Source: Gammaproteobacteria bacterium
GTDB lineage: Bacteria > Pseudomonadota > Gammaproteobacteria > Steroidobacterales > Woeseiaceae
Direction of reading: 5' to 3'
Assembly: GCA_009937445.1 (NCBI GenBank)
Contig: JAACFM010000006.1
Location: 1 to 64,000 of the forward strand
DNA length: 64,000 nt
Shown: piece after piece, positions 1 to 9,697 of the stretch
Layout: every line of letters begins with the position of its first letter
How positions within the stretch are numbered: the stretch's first letter is position 1
Position numbers and translations under genes: made by a program
Notes under the pieces: generated by a model
Seen by the model: only the letters and a program-made list of their open reading frames with translations
Told to the model about the DNA's origin: nothing
The model's database searches: none

Positions 1-28
1 TGCGTCTACCAATTCCGCCACCCGGGCA
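1..28 (-). tRNA. tRNA-Leu, 5' part only (truncated by window edge)
   Basis: Reverse complement reads TGCCCGGGTGGCGGAATTGGTAGACGCA, the typical class II tRNA-Leu 5' end. Confidence 0.8.
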
Positions 29-40
29 TGACAAGAAAAA

Positions 41-114
41 TGGAGGCTAGGGTCGGAATCGAACCGGCGTACACGGAGTTGCAGTCCGCTGCATAACCAC
101 TCTGCCACCTAGCC
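41..114 (-). tRNA. tRNA-Cys (GCA)
   Basis: Reverse complement GGCTAGGTGGCAGAGTGGTTATGCAGCGGACTGCAACTCC...GGTTCGATTCCGACCCTAGCCTCCA; paired acceptor GGCTAGG/CCTAGCC, anticodon GCA, U73, encoded CCA. Confidence 0.95.
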
Positions 115-166
115 TCTGGGATCAAACGAAACGGCGGCAGAAGCCACTCCGCTGAGCAGGCGTCGC

Positions 167-194
167 AGTATACAGCGACTTTTCCAGCAATCCA
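167..194 (-). promoter_or_regulatory. Candidate promoter for tRNA-Cys/tRNA-Leu
   Basis: On the minus strand, TATACT (167-172) is followed by GC-rich GCGACGCC, resembling stringently controlled tRNA promoters; the -35 (TGGATT, 16 bp upstream) is weak. Confidence 0.35.
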
Positions 195-204
195 CCTCAA
201 ATGT

Positions 205-1434
205 TTGCATAATAGAGAAATGCTATCAATACGTTGTTTAACACACTATTTTTTAGGGTTCGTTCTTGCCACGGGCCTCGTTGCCTGTACTGAACAATCG
301 CTCCCCGTTTTTCAGGATCCGCAGCCGATACCGGTCCCGAGTGGCAAACCGGCCTATGGGCCACGACTGGCCCAAGGCGATGGCGATGGCGCCGTCCTAA
401 GCTGGATGGAACGAAATGATGACGGCGCGTTCTTGCGATATTCAGTTTTGCAACAAGGGGCATGGGGACCTTCTGCAACCGTCATTCAGGACGAACACAT
501 GTTCGTCAACTGGGCGGATCTTCCCGCGGTAACTCCGATTGGGGATCAATCGCTACTGGCACACTGGATGAGTTACACAGCGGAGGCTCCATACGCCTAT
601 CAGGTCCTGACGGCCCTCTCGCATGACAACGGAATGACGTGGAGCGAGCCTGTAAGCCCGCATACCGACGGAACGCCGACCGAGCACGGATTTGTGGCGA
701 CCTACCCTGCAACGGACGGCCTTGGGCTGGTCTGGCTGGACGGTCGCAATACCCCGGACGCCGGAATGACATTGCGCGGTGCAACACTCAAGTCTGACGG
801 CAGCTTAAGCGACGAGACACAACTGGATGACATGGTGTGCGATTGCTGCCAAACAGACGTCGCCGTGGCGAAGACAGGTCCGGTCGCGGTTTATCGCAAC
901 CGGACTGACGATGAAGTACGTGACATATACCTTACTCGTTTCGTTGACGGCAGCTGGCAGCCAGGAACACCGATCTCAGACGATGGCTGGGTCATTGCGG
1001 GGTGCCCCGTCAATGGGCCAACAATCGCTGCCGTGGACGACCTGGTGGTTGTTACGTGGTTCACGGCCGCCAACAACGAACCCAAAGTTAAGACCGCTCT
1101 TTCAACAAACTCCGGCAAGTCTTTTTCCGAGCCCATTGAGATCGCATCCAACGGGGTAAGCGGACATGTCGGCATTGCACTGATCGACAAGAACACTTAC
1201 GTCATCAGTTGGATGGAATCGGGCAAGGATGGAAACTACGCAATCAATCTTCGCGCACGGACCGTTGACGGGCAATTGGGTCCGGTTCGAACCGTTGGAC
1301 GAACGTCAGTGGCGCGCAACGTTCCGCAGATGCTGCGTGTTGGCGACAAGCTCATGCTGGCCTGGACGGACGAGATAAACGACCTGAGTAAGGTCGTATC
1401 GGTGGAAGTACCCATCATCGGGTTTTACGACTGA
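205..1434 (+). CDS. Sialidase/BNR-like lipoprotein
   Basis: Signal peptide with lipobox (LATGLVAC), repeated Asp-box-like segments (SHDNGMTWSEP, STNSGKSFSEP), CDCCQT motif. Confidence 0.75.
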   Translation: MHNREMLSIRCLTHYFLGFVLATGLVACTEQSLPVFQDPQPIPVPSGKPAYGPRLAQGDGDGAVLSWMERNDDGAFLRYSVLQQGAWGPSATVIQDEHMFVNWADLPAVTPIGDQSLLAHWMSYTAEAPYAYQVLTALSHDNGMTWSEPVSPHTDGTPTEHGFVATYPATDGLGLVWLDGRNTPDAGMTLRGATLKSDGSLSDETQLDDMVCDCCQTDVAVAKTGPVAVYRNRTDDEVRDIYLTRFVDGSWQPGTPISDDGWVIAGCPVNGPTIAAVDDLVVVTWFTAANNEPKVKTALSTNSGKSFSEPIEIASNGVSGHVGIALIDKNTYVISWMESGKDGNYAINLRARTVDGQLGPVRTVGRTSVARNVPQMLRVGDKLMLAWTDEINDLSKVVSVEVPIIGFYD

Positions 1435-1440
1435 GTCGAG

Positions 1441-3639
1441 TTAAAGGCTCCAGGCGTAACCAATCTTCATGAACAGGCTGCGGTCAGAAGCCGTCAGACT
1501 GTCCAGACGATCTTCGTCGACGTATTGGTCGGCGTAGCCAAGAAAAAATACCGTCTGCGGATTGATCTTGTAGGAGTACAACAGCTGTCTGCCGATGTCT
1601 TTGGACAGGGCATCGACATCGTCAATGTACACGTCCTGATTTCTCGTTGTCTTGGATTGTTGCACCGTCATCCGCAGGAAAGACCGAACACTGAATTGCC
1701 ATGTCAGCCGTGCATCGATGACACTGGCATCAAAAATCTTTTCGCCTTCCTTGGTATCGAGACTCGCGAATATGCCGCGCACATCGACAAGAAAATTACG
1801 ATTGACGTTCCACTTTACGGAAGGCTGAATCATTATCTGATCGCCCAATCGGGTATTGTCATAGTCAATTTGGTCAGCTACTTGCCCCCAGAACTCAAGA
1901 CTTAGGCCGCTTCGAGGCGTCATATTCATGTAGAGACCAACTTTCTGCATGTTGAATATCACGCCTTCCTCAAGTTCCGAGACTGCTTCAAGCGAAATCT
2001 GCGTCCAGGACTGAAAAGGTCCGCCGACGCCAAGCCGCATTGACACCTCTTTATCGGTAAACGTGCCATCCTCCAGATGCCCAATACGATATCCAGTGTG
2101 CAGGCGTATGCGGTGCCACCAATCACCGTCTTCGCCATGCCATACCCGGCCGCCGCTAAATCTGATCTGGTCCCCACCCACCTTGGACTGAAAACCCGAA
2201 TCAGCCCGAAAGCCCTCAGACAAATCGGTGAACCACAGATTTCCGAACCAGTGACGGGAGTCGAATTCGTAGCGAAGCAGCGTGCCTTTGCCATCAAAGG
2301 ATTCGGTCTGGGTCTCCGACTCGAGGTATTGCGCGCTCAGCGTATGTCGATCGTCAACTTTCCAACGCGCGTCGAAACCGCCAACATAATTGTGATAGCC
2401 ATCGCCGTCGCGAACAGTCAGCACGCCGCCAACTGATGAGGTATCCCCGAATCCCCGACTGTAGCGCCCAATGAATGCTGTATTCGACTGCTCGATGGTT
2501 GTGGAATCGGAACTGAACGCTCCAGGAAAGAGAATATTGGTAATCGCATCCTCGGCCGCGATGACTCCAAAGGTGTTAGCACCGCGTTTCCCCGTCAACT
2601 TCGCGCCCACGTCCGGGCTCGATATCGTGCGCGTAAAAACCGCATTGATCGGCGTTGAGAAGTAATCGGCCCCTTCGAGAAAGAAAGGTCGCTTCTCGGG
2701 AAAGAACAACGCAAATCGATTGTTAACGGCAAGCTGTGCGACGTCCGCTTCGATCTGGGAAAAATCGGGATTGATCGCAAGATTAGCCGTGAGATCCGGG
2801 GTGATTCCCCAACGCACACTCAAACCCGCCTCTGAAGTCGTGTCACCAATCATTGGATCAAAGCCCGGGTCTTCGCTGGACTCCGATCGGGACGCGGTGA
2901 CCGTGGGTACAAGCTCGAGATCCCGGCCCGGCTCCGCATCCGCCAGCCCGGTGAGTTCTCCTATCTGGCACAAGTAACAATTCACTCCGCGCTCCAGAGG
3001 AACAGCGGAGAACTTGAATTGCTCCCGTCTGGGGTAAGTGCGTGTCAAATCGAAACCCCAGGTCTTGATGCCTTCGCTTGCCGGAAAACGCAACTGGGTT
3101 AGTGGAATCCTCATCTCAACGACATACCCGTCGTCGTTGATCTCGCCTGCCGAATCCCAGATAGCATCCCAGGAGTCGTCCTCTTTACCCCACTGACCGC
3201 CCTGCGCCGCCTCGTTATTCGTCAAATCCATTTGCACGCCGAGGGGATTCGAGAAAAACTCGAAAGCACGTCGATTGTCGTTGTAGGTGTCGATGACAAT
3301 CCCGACGAAATCGTCGTCATAGGCCTCGTCCCTGTCGCGCAAATAGGCGCGAATGGCCGATGGATCGGGATCGCTGGCAGCAAATCCGACGTATAAATTG
3401 GCACCATCCTCGATCAGGTAAGCGACCGTCTTGACGCGAGCCGGTAAATTGTCACCCGGCTCAATTTCGTAGAGCAGTTCAACCTGTGCCGCATCACGCC
3501 ACGCTTCCTCGTCCAATTGGCCGTCAACGACAATCTCACCCTCCGTGCGTGGGAGCTCGATATTTGTTGCGTGTAGGTTGAAACTGCAAAGGACAACGCC
3601 CAAGACAACAAAACGCATGCGATGTGGGTCAAACGCCAA
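1441..3639 (-). CDS. DUF5916-type protein with N-terminal CBM9-like domain and C-terminal outer-membrane barrel-like region
   Basis: Signal peptide, IELPRTEGEIVVDGQLDEEAWRDA, DDDFVGIVIDTYNDNRRAFEFFSNPLGVQMD, NPDFSQIEADVAQLAVNNRFALFFPEKRPFFLEG. Confidence 0.85.
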   Translation of the reverse strand: MAFDPHRMRFVVLGVVLCSFNLHATNIELPRTEGEIVVDGQLDEEAWRDAAQVELLYEIEPGDNLPARVKTVAYLIEDGANLYVGFAASDPDPSAIRAYLRDRDEAYDDDFVGIVIDTYNDNRRAFEFFSNPLGVQMDLTNNEAAQGGQWGKEDDSWDAIWDSAGEINDDGYVVEMRIPLTQLRFPASEGIKTWGFDLTRTYPRREQFKFSAVPLERGVNCYLCQIGELTGLADAEPGRDLELVPTVTASRSESSEDPGFDPMIGDTTSEAGLSVRWGITPDLTANLAINPDFSQIEADVAQLAVNNRFALFFPEKRPFFLEGADYFSTPINAVFTRTISSPDVGAKLTGKRGANTFGVIAAEDAITNILFPGAFSSDSTTIEQSNTAFIGRYSRGFGDTSSVGGVLTVRDGDGYHNYVGGFDARWKVDDRHTLSAQYLESETQTESFDGKGTLLRYEFDSRHWFGNLWFTDLSEGFRADSGFQSKVGGDQIRFSGGRVWHGEDGDWWHRIRLHTGYRIGHLEDGTFTDKEVSMRLGVGGPFQSWTQISLEAVSELEEGVIFNMQKVGLYMNMTPRSGLSLEFWGQVADQIDYDNTRLGDQIMIQPSVKWNVNRNFLVDVRGIFASLDTKEGEKIFDASVIDARLTWQFSVRSFLRMTVQQSKTTRNQDVYIDDVDALSKDIGRQLLYSYKINPQTVFFLGYADQYVDEDRLDSLTASDRSLFMKIGYAWSL

Positions 3640-3740
3640 CTACTACTCCGGACGAAAAAGTGAAAATATGTGATCGTGGACCACATAAAGCGAGGAAAAA
3701 CGCTTTATAACAGAATTCCTCCCTGGAGACGGTTGCGTAC

Positions 3741-4322
3741 GTGAAAAAGACATCGATCTTTCCATTGGCAAAGTTAGGCCCGTTGGGCATTCTGACCGCT
3801 ATCGCGCTGATTGGTGCGCTGTACATTCTAATTACAGGTCAGATCGCGAAGGCCTGGATCGCTGCGGGCTTCTTGCCGCTCGGCATCTACCTTGGGGTTT
3901 GCCACCAACGCGCTCGGAAAATAATCCTCGCCGAGGTTGGTCGGGAACGTGAAATTGTCGAGATGAGTTTTGTCTCCATGGCAGCTGACAGGGCCGCGCA
4001 GTTCTGGAATCTATTGTTCTCGTCGGTTGCGATCACCACCGGCGTCATCGTAACTGCGATATGGGGATACCAGGGCTTCCTGTCGTACGTTGAAGGTCGA
4101 TGGATTCCGTTGACCCTGTTCGCGGTACTACCCGACATTCAACCCACCGACTACGCGCTTCTTAATCGTCTGATCTACTTTTTTGGCGATACCAATCTTG
4201 GCGTCGGCGTGCTCATTGTCGGCTTAATACTGGCGGCACCGCTCGCTGCAATCCAGTGGCGGTCTAACAATAAAGCCAAGTTTCGTCGCAACGATCTGGG
4301 GAATCTGAAGAAGAGGTCGTAG
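3741..4322 (+). CDS. Hypothetical membrane protein
   Basis: 193-codon ORF with several hydrophobic segments; no family recognised. Confidence 0.6.
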   Translation: MKKTSIFPLAKLGPLGILTAIALIGALYILITGQIAKAWIAAGFLPLGIYLGVCHQRARKIILAEVGREREIVEMSFVSMAADRAAQFWNLLFSSVAITTGVIVTAIWGYQGFLSYVEGRWIPLTLFAVLPDIQPTDYALLNRLIYFFGDTNLGVGVLIVGLILAAPLAAIQWRSNNKAKFRRNDLGNLKKRS

Positions 4323-4361
4323 AATAGCCTGCACAAGCCCTATTCCGACCGGAGCACGAAA

Positions 4362-5060
4362 TTGACAACCGCACTATTTCGAGAAGATTCCTATTTGCAG
4401 TCCTGTACTGGTGTCGTTACATCGACCAGTGAACAGGGATTCTGCGTTGATCAGACTGTTTTTTATCCACTCGGTGGCGGCCAACCAGGCGATACCGGAA
4501 CCGCATCCTGGGACCAAAAGAAAATCGTTGTTGTCGGTACGCAGAATAGTGCGGACGGCATCGTCCATATCATTGAGCCCGGCGATGCAGTACCTCCCGT
4601 CGGCAGCACCGTCGAACTGACGCTGGACTGGGACCGTCGATTCGCGCACATGCGAATGCACACCGCATTGCATTTACTCGGCTCGATTCTCAAGTACGGC
4701 GTTACGGGCGGCAACATCTCAGCGATAAAAAGCCGCCTGGATTTTGATACTGAAGACTCCGTTGACAAGGAATCCGTCAGTGCAGCACTAAACGCGCTCG
4801 TGGCCGCCAATCATTCTGTTCAATGCCGGTGGATCAGCGAACAGGAACTGGATGAAAATCCGTCGCTGGTTCGCACGATGTCCGTGCAGCCACCTCGAGG
4901 AAAAGGCGACATTCGATTACTCGAAATTGAAAGCGTTGATCTACAGCCGTGCGGTGGTACCCATGTTCGATCCACAGGTGAAATTGGCGCAATTCGTATC
5001 GGCAAAGTTGAGAAGAAAGGCCGTCGGAACCGTCGCGTCAATATTCACTTTGCGGACTAG
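4362..5060 (+). CDS. AlaX-type alanyl-tRNA editing protein
   Basis: HMRMHTALHLL and CGGTHV metal-binding motifs of the AlaRS/ThrRS editing domain; TTG start. Confidence 0.85.
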   Translation: MTTALFREDSYLQSCTGVVTSTSEQGFCVDQTVFYPLGGGQPGDTGTASWDQKKIVVVGTQNSADGIVHIIEPGDAVPPVGSTVELTLDWDRRFAHMRMHTALHLLGSILKYGVTGGNISAIKSRLDFDTEDSVDKESVSAALNALVAANHSVQCRWISEQELDENPSLVRTMSVQPPRGKGDIRLLEIESVDLQPCGGTHVRSTGEIGAIRIGKVEKKGRRNRRVNIHFAD

Positions 5061-5079
5061 ACGCTCGTCCCAAAACGCA

Positions 5080-5108
5080 AAAAAGCCCCTCAAAGAGGGG
5101 CTTCTTTT
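5080..5108. terminator. Probable bidirectional intrinsic terminator
   Basis: aaaaaAGCCCCTCaaaGAGGGGCTtctttt: perfect stem flanked by A and T tracts, between alaX and tRNA-Gly. Confidence 0.85.
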
Positions 5109-5113
5109 GTATC

Positions 5114-5189
5114 TGGAGCGGGAAACCAGGTTCGAACTGGCGACCTCAACCTTGGCAAGGTTGCGCTCTACCAACTGAGCTATTCCCGC
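5114..5189 (-). tRNA. tRNA-Gly (GCC)
   Basis: Reverse complement GCGGGAATAGCTCAGTTGGTAGAGCGCAACCTTGCCAAGGTT...GTTCGAACCTGGTTTCCCGCTCCA; anticodon GCC, encoded CCA. Confidence 0.96.
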
Positions 5190-5248
5190 GAAGGGGCGAG
5201 ATTCTAGCCTGTGACAGGTTTAAGTCAAGCCGTAATTTCAAGTTTTCG

Positions 5249-5821
5249 CTATTCCGAGGGCTCCTGATCACTGACGATGAACGGCCAGGCCGCTTTAAGA
5301 TAAATGATCATGGACCATATCGTCATGATCGCTGCCAGAACCAGCAGGACAAAACCAACGGTATAGATGGGTATTCCGAACAGGTCGTTGTGGTAGACCA
5401 TGAAGGCAATACCGAACATCTGCAGCGTCGTCTTGATCTTTCCGGCCATCGAGACTTTGACGTTGGCTCGCTCCCCAATCGTCGCCATCCACTCTCGCAG
5501 CGCCGAAATTGTGATTTCCCGGCCGATAATGATCATCGCGATCACGTCCTCGAACCAGCTCGCCTCAGCCTGCACCAGCATGACCAGCACAATAGAGACC
5601 ATCAGCTTGTCGGCAACGGGGTCCAGAAACTCGCCGAAGCGCGACGTTTGCCCGTAGCGCCTCGCAACCCAGCCGTCGATGAGATCGGTAATCGCGGCAA
5701 TGCCGAACAATATGGCCGCAATCGGCCTGGCATTCGGCATTTGGGAATAGAAACACACCACCACGATCGGAATGGCCGCGATTCGAAACAGCGTCAATAT
5801 ATTTGCAAGATTAAGCTTCAA
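5249..5821 (-). CDS. pgsA: CDP-diacylglycerol--glycerol-3-phosphate 3-phosphatidyltransferase
   Basis: MKLNLANILTLFRI start, DLIDGWVARRYGQTSRFGEFLDPVADK (CDP-alcohol phosphotransferase motif); next to uvrC. Confidence 0.95.
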   Translation of the reverse strand: MKLNLANILTLFRIAAIPIVVVCFYSQMPNARPIAAILFGIAAITDLIDGWVARRYGQTSRFGEFLDPVADKLMVSIVLVMLVQAEASWFEDVIAMIIIGREITISALREWMATIGERANVKVSMAGKIKTTLQMFGIAFMVYHNDLFGIPIYTVGFVLLVLAAIMTIWSMIIYLKAAWPFIVSDQEPSE

Positions 5822-5840
5822 GATTCATCCTGGCCGCGGC

Positions 5841-7670
5841 TCAACTATCCGTATGCAGGGCATTGTATATGGTTTCGGCGAGTTTTCGACTAATACCATG
5901 CACTTGCACAAGGTCATCAATACCCGCGCCACTCACGCCCTGCAGACCACCAAACTGCCGCAACAGCTCTCTGCGCCGCTTCGGGCCCAGACCCGGTATC
6001 TCCTCAAGCTTCGATGTTCGACGTGCCTTCGCCCTCTGCTGGCGGTGACCCGTGATGGCAAAGCGATGCGCTTCATCCCGTATTTGCTGGATCAGGAGCA
6101 ACGCCGATGAGTCTGGCGGGAGTGTCATCGCCCTCGATTCGCCCGGCCTGAACAGCTGTTCCGCGCCCGGTCGTCTCGAACGTCCTTTGGCGACCCCGAC
6201 AACGGTAAGCCAATCGAGTCCCAGCTCTCCCAGGACCTTCATCGCCGCAGCCAACTGCCCTTTGCCGCCATCAACAAACAGAATGTCGGGCATGGGCACC
6301 TCACCCTTCTTGACCCGCGCATAGCGCCTTTTTAAAGCCTCAGACATCGCCCCGTAGTCATCGCCCGGTGCAGCGGGGCTGAGATTGAATCGCCGGTAAT
6401 CGCTCTTCAAAGCACCTGCCGTGTTGAATACAACGCAGGACGCGACGGTCGCCTCGCCGGATGTATGACTCACATCAAAGCACTCGAGTCGCTGTGGGGT
6501 CTCCTCAAGTTCCAGAGCCTCACCGAGCGCGGCAAACTGTCGTTTGATCGTCGCGTTACTCGCAACCTTGAGATTCAAGCCCTGCTCGGCGTTCGTCCGG
6601 GCCATCTGCAACCAGCGCAGTCGATCGCCCCGGACCCGCGAGCGGATTTGCACCTTGTGCCCGACGCGCTCGGTCAATTCACTTTGCAGCAAGTCACCGT
6701 CGTCGATAGCCGTCTCAATAATGATCTCGGTCGGCGCATCACGACCCAGGTAATACTGCGCAACAAAGGCATTCAGAATCTTTTGCTTGTCGGTCTCACC
6801 CTGCAAACGCGGGAAGTGATCCCGACTGCCGATCACGGAACCATTGCGGATGAACATGACCGTTACGCAGTGAATAGCGCTGTTGGACGCGAAGCCAAGA
6901 ATATCCAGATCCAGTTTGCCGCCGCGCTTCACCAACTGACGTGCTTCGATCTCCTTGAGCTTCGATATCTGATCGCGAAAGCGCGCCGCGTGTTCATAAT
7001 CCTGAACCGCAGCGGCCTTCTCCATACGCTCGACAAACGTGTTAACAACGCTTCTGTTCTTACCATCAAGAAACAGAATCGCAGCATCGATATCTTTTGC
7101 GTACTGCTCTTTGGAAATCAAATTGACACAAGGGGCCGTGCAGCGCTTGATCTGGTACTGCAGACACGGGCGCGTGCGATTGCGGAAAAAATTGTCCGCG
7201 CAGTTGCGGATCAGGAACAGCTTTTCGAGTTCGTTAAGCGTCTGCCGAACCGCGGACGTACTGGGGAATGGGCCGAAATAACGCCCCTTGCCACGACGCG
7301 GTCCGCGATGAAACCTCAAGCGCGGATAGTCGTGCTGCGTAGACGCGTAGATATAAGGGTAGCTCTTGTCATCGCGGAGCAGAATATTGAATCGCGGTTT
7401 GTGCTGTTTGATGAGGCTGTATTCAAGTATCAGCGCCTCCGCCTCGGTATTCGCAACGGTCACATCCACCCGCGCGACCTGCTCCATCATCACCGCTGTT
7501 TTTGGCGCGTCGTGCGTGCGGTTGAAGTAACTGGAAACGCGTTTCTTCAGATCCCGGGCTTTGCCGACATAGATGACCTTGTGCTTGGCGTCGAGCATGC
7601 GGTACACACCCGGCCGGTGTGTCAGGGTTCGCAGAAAAGGCTTTACTTCAAAGGGTGTGTCATCACTCAC
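5841..7670 (-). CDS. uvrC: Excinuclease ABC subunit C
   Basis: GIY-YIG region (PGVYRMLDAKHKVIYVGKARDLKKRVSSYF), UvrC homology region, C-terminal HhH; likely GTG start at 7670 (ORF extends to 7706). Confidence 0.95.
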   Translation of the reverse strand: MSDDTPFEVKPFLRTLTHRPGVYRMLDAKHKVIYVGKARDLKKRVSSYFNRTHDAPKTAVMMEQVARVDVTVANTEAEALILEYSLIKQHKPRFNILLRDDKSYPYIYASTQHDYPRLRFHRGPRRGKGRYFGPFPSTSAVRQTLNELEKLFLIRNCADNFFRNRTRPCLQYQIKRCTAPCVNLISKEQYAKDIDAAILFLDGKNRSVVNTFVERMEKAAAVQDYEHAARFRDQISKLKEIEARQLVKRGGKLDLDILGFASNSAIHCVTVMFIRNGSVIGSRDHFPRLQGETDKQKILNAFVAQYYLGRDAPTEIIIETAIDDGDLLQSELTERVGHKVQIRSRVRGDRLRWLQMARTNAEQGLNLKVASNATIKRQFAALGEALELEETPQRLECFDVSHTSGEATVASCVVFNTAGALKSDYRRFNLSPAAPGDDYGAMSEALKRRYARVKKGEVPMPDILFVDGGKGQLAAAMKVLGELGLDWLTVVGVAKGRSRRPGAEQLFRPGESRAMTLPPDSSALLLIQQIRDEAHRFAITGHRQQRAKARRTSKLEEIPGLGPKRRRELLRQFGGLQGVSGAGIDDLVQVHGISRKLAETIYNALHTDS

Positions 7671-7674
7671 GTTG

Positions 7675-8334
7675 TCACTTATCCAGCAACTCCCGAGTCT
7701 TCGCAAATATTGCGTCGAACATCTCTTCGGTCAGTCGCCGGGTGTTCGTGTTGTAGCGACTGCAATGGTACGAATCAATCAAACGGAAGAACTCCACATC
7801 GTGCACGGCTGCGTGCGCGAACTTGAAATCTGCCTGTCGCATTCCGAGCGCCTTGATGATCGCCCGGTGCGCTATCCCACCGAGCGCCATCACGACCGCA
7901 TCCTTCGGTAGCGTCTGCAACTCGTTCGCGAGATACGCATTGCAGGTATTGATCTCGGCACCCACCGGTTTGTTATCCGGTGGCAAGCATTTTACGGCGT
8001 TCGTTATACGGCAATCGATGAGTTCCAGACCATCGTCTGCTGCCGCGGAATGATCGCGGCTGGCGAAACCGTATTTGTGCAACATCTGATAGAGAAGAAT
8101 ACCCGCATGGTCACCCGTAAACGGGCGACCGGACCTGTTTGCTCCGTGCATGCCCGGGGCCAGACCAACGATCAGAAAGCGAGCATCGCTCGTACCAAAC
8201 GGTGGGACGGGCCGACAGTAATAGTCTGGATAACGATCCTTGACGTCGTCCAGGAACGTCGCAAGTCTTGGGCAGGCTCGGCAGTCTTTGTCGAATATGC
8301 TGGTCATCGGTGGTGTCGCGGCCTTGGCACCCAA
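7675..8334 (-). CDS. Uracil-DNA glycosylase superfamily protein (family 5-like)
   Basis: CRACPRL, FLIVGLAPGMHGANRSGRPFTGDHAG, DCRITNAVKCLPPDNKP, SYHCSRYNTNT. Confidence 0.85.
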   Translation of the reverse strand: MGAKAATPPMTSIFDKDCRACPRLATFLDDVKDRYPDYYCRPVPPFGTSDARFLIVGLAPGMHGANRSGRPFTGDHAGILLYQMLHKYGFASRDHSAAADDGLELIDCRITNAVKCLPPDNKPVGAEINTCNAYLANELQTLPKDAVVMALGGIAHRAIIKALGMRQADFKFAHAAVHDVEFFRLIDSYHCSRYNTNTRRLTEEMFDAIFAKTRELLDK

Positions 8335-8351
8335 AGGGCAAAAAGTCGCAC

Positions 8352-9695
8352 CTACTTTTCGCCCATGTGACGAATGATCGCCCGGCCGAAACCCCGTGTA
8401 CCAACCAGGCGGGCACCCGGGATAAGTTCTTCGAGCTGCGCTTGCACCTCCTCCTTACTGTGAGTCTTGGCCTTGCGCTTCGGTTTGCGAATTGCACTGC
8501 GCAACCGCGCCAGGTCGAACGTCAATTCACCGTTCTTGATCGTCGCTGCAACACCTTTGATGATCAGGTCTGCCGCCTCGGTCCAACCCAGATAACGCAG
8601 CATCATTTCCGCAGAAAGAATCAATGAGCCCGGGTTGACGCGATTCTTGCCAGCGAACCCTGGTGCTGTTCCATGTGTTGCCTCAAACACGGCCAGACCA
8701 TCACCAATATTGCCGCCCGGCGCAATGCCGATTCCGCCGACCTGTGCAGCCAACGCATCTGAAATGTAGTCACCATTAAGATTCAGGGTTGCGATAATGT
8801 CGTAGTCCTCTGGCTGCAACAAAATCTGTTGCAGGAAGTTATCGGCGATCACGTCTTTGATTGTGATCTCTCGACCGGTTACCGGGTTCTTGAACGACAG
8901 CCACGGTCCGCCGTCAATTTCGGTCGCGCCGAATTCGGCGCGTGCAACCTCGTATCCCCAGCGGCAGAAGGCACCCTCGGTGTACTTCATGATATTGCCT
9001 TTGTGCACGAGCGTCACCGAACGTTGGTCGCGTTCAATACAGTGCAGGATAGCTTTTCGCACCAAGCGCTCCGATCCTTCGCGTGACACCGGCTTGATGC
9101 CGATACCCGAACTGGCCGGGAATCGAATCTCGGTCACGCCAAGTTCGGTATGCAGAAAGTGAATCAGTTTCTGCACTTCCTGGGAACCTGTCGCGTACTC
9201 GATTCCGGCGTAGATATCCTCGGTGTTCTCGCGGTATATCGTCATGTCGACGAGGTCCGAGTCTTTCATCGGCGTCTCGACGCCCGGGAAATAGCGAATC
9301 GGGCGCACACAAGCGTACAGGTCCATCGTCTGTCGAATCGCAACATTCAATGAGCGAATTCCGCCGCCGGTTGGCGTGGTCAGCGGACCCTTGATGGAAA
9401 CGACGAAGCGCCGCAATGCATCGAGAGTCTCGTCAGGCATCCAGACATCGTCACCGTAGACTTCCGTCGCTCGTTGCCCTGCATAAACGGGCATCCACCG
9501 GATCTGGCGATCGTCCCCGTAGGCGATCTCGACAGCCGCTTCAACGACATTCAGCATGACCGGTGTGATGTCAGATCCAATCCCGTCGCCCTCGATATAC
9601 GGAATGATCGGAAAATCCGGGACGTTGATCGTGTGATCCGGATTGACCGTGATAGCCTCGCCGTCGGCGGGAACATTGATATGATCGTAATGCAT
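8352..9695 (-). CDS. icd: NADP-dependent isocitrate dehydrogenase
   Basis: [54 protein letters not shown] at 9695 (MHYDHINVP). Confidence 0.93.
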   Translation of the reverse strand: MHYDHINVPADGEAITVNPDHTINVPDFPIIPYIEGDGIGSDITPVMLNVVEAAVEIAYGDDRQIRWMPVYAGQRATEVYGDDVWMPDETLDALRRFVVSIKGPLTTPTGGGIRSLNVAIRQTMDLYACVRPIRYFPGVETPMKDSDLVDMTIYRENTEDIYAGIEYATGSQEVQKLIHFLHTELGVTEIRFPASSGIGIKPVSREGSERLVRKAILHCIERDQRSVTLVHKGNIMKYTEGAFCRWGYEVARAEFGATEIDGGPWLSFKNPVTGREITIKDVIADNFLQQILLQPEDYDIIATLNLNGDYISDALAAQVGGIGIAPGGNIGDGLAVFEATHGTAPGFAGKNRVNPGSLILSAEMMLRYLGWTEAADLIIKGVAATIKNGELTFDLARLRSAIRKPKRKAKTHSKEEVQAQLEELIPGARLVGTRGFGRAIIRHMGEK

Positions 9696-9697
9696 GG

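Noticed and set aside
115-204. Integrative element attachment site duplication
   Set aside because: No copy of the tRNA-Gly 3' end (TTCGAACCTGGTTTCCCGCTCCA) found here, so no att duplication can be claimed.
6465-7826. 453-aa plus-strand ORF
   Set aside because: Lies antisense over uvrC, which has clear family motifs; no recognisable protein features. Shadow ORF.
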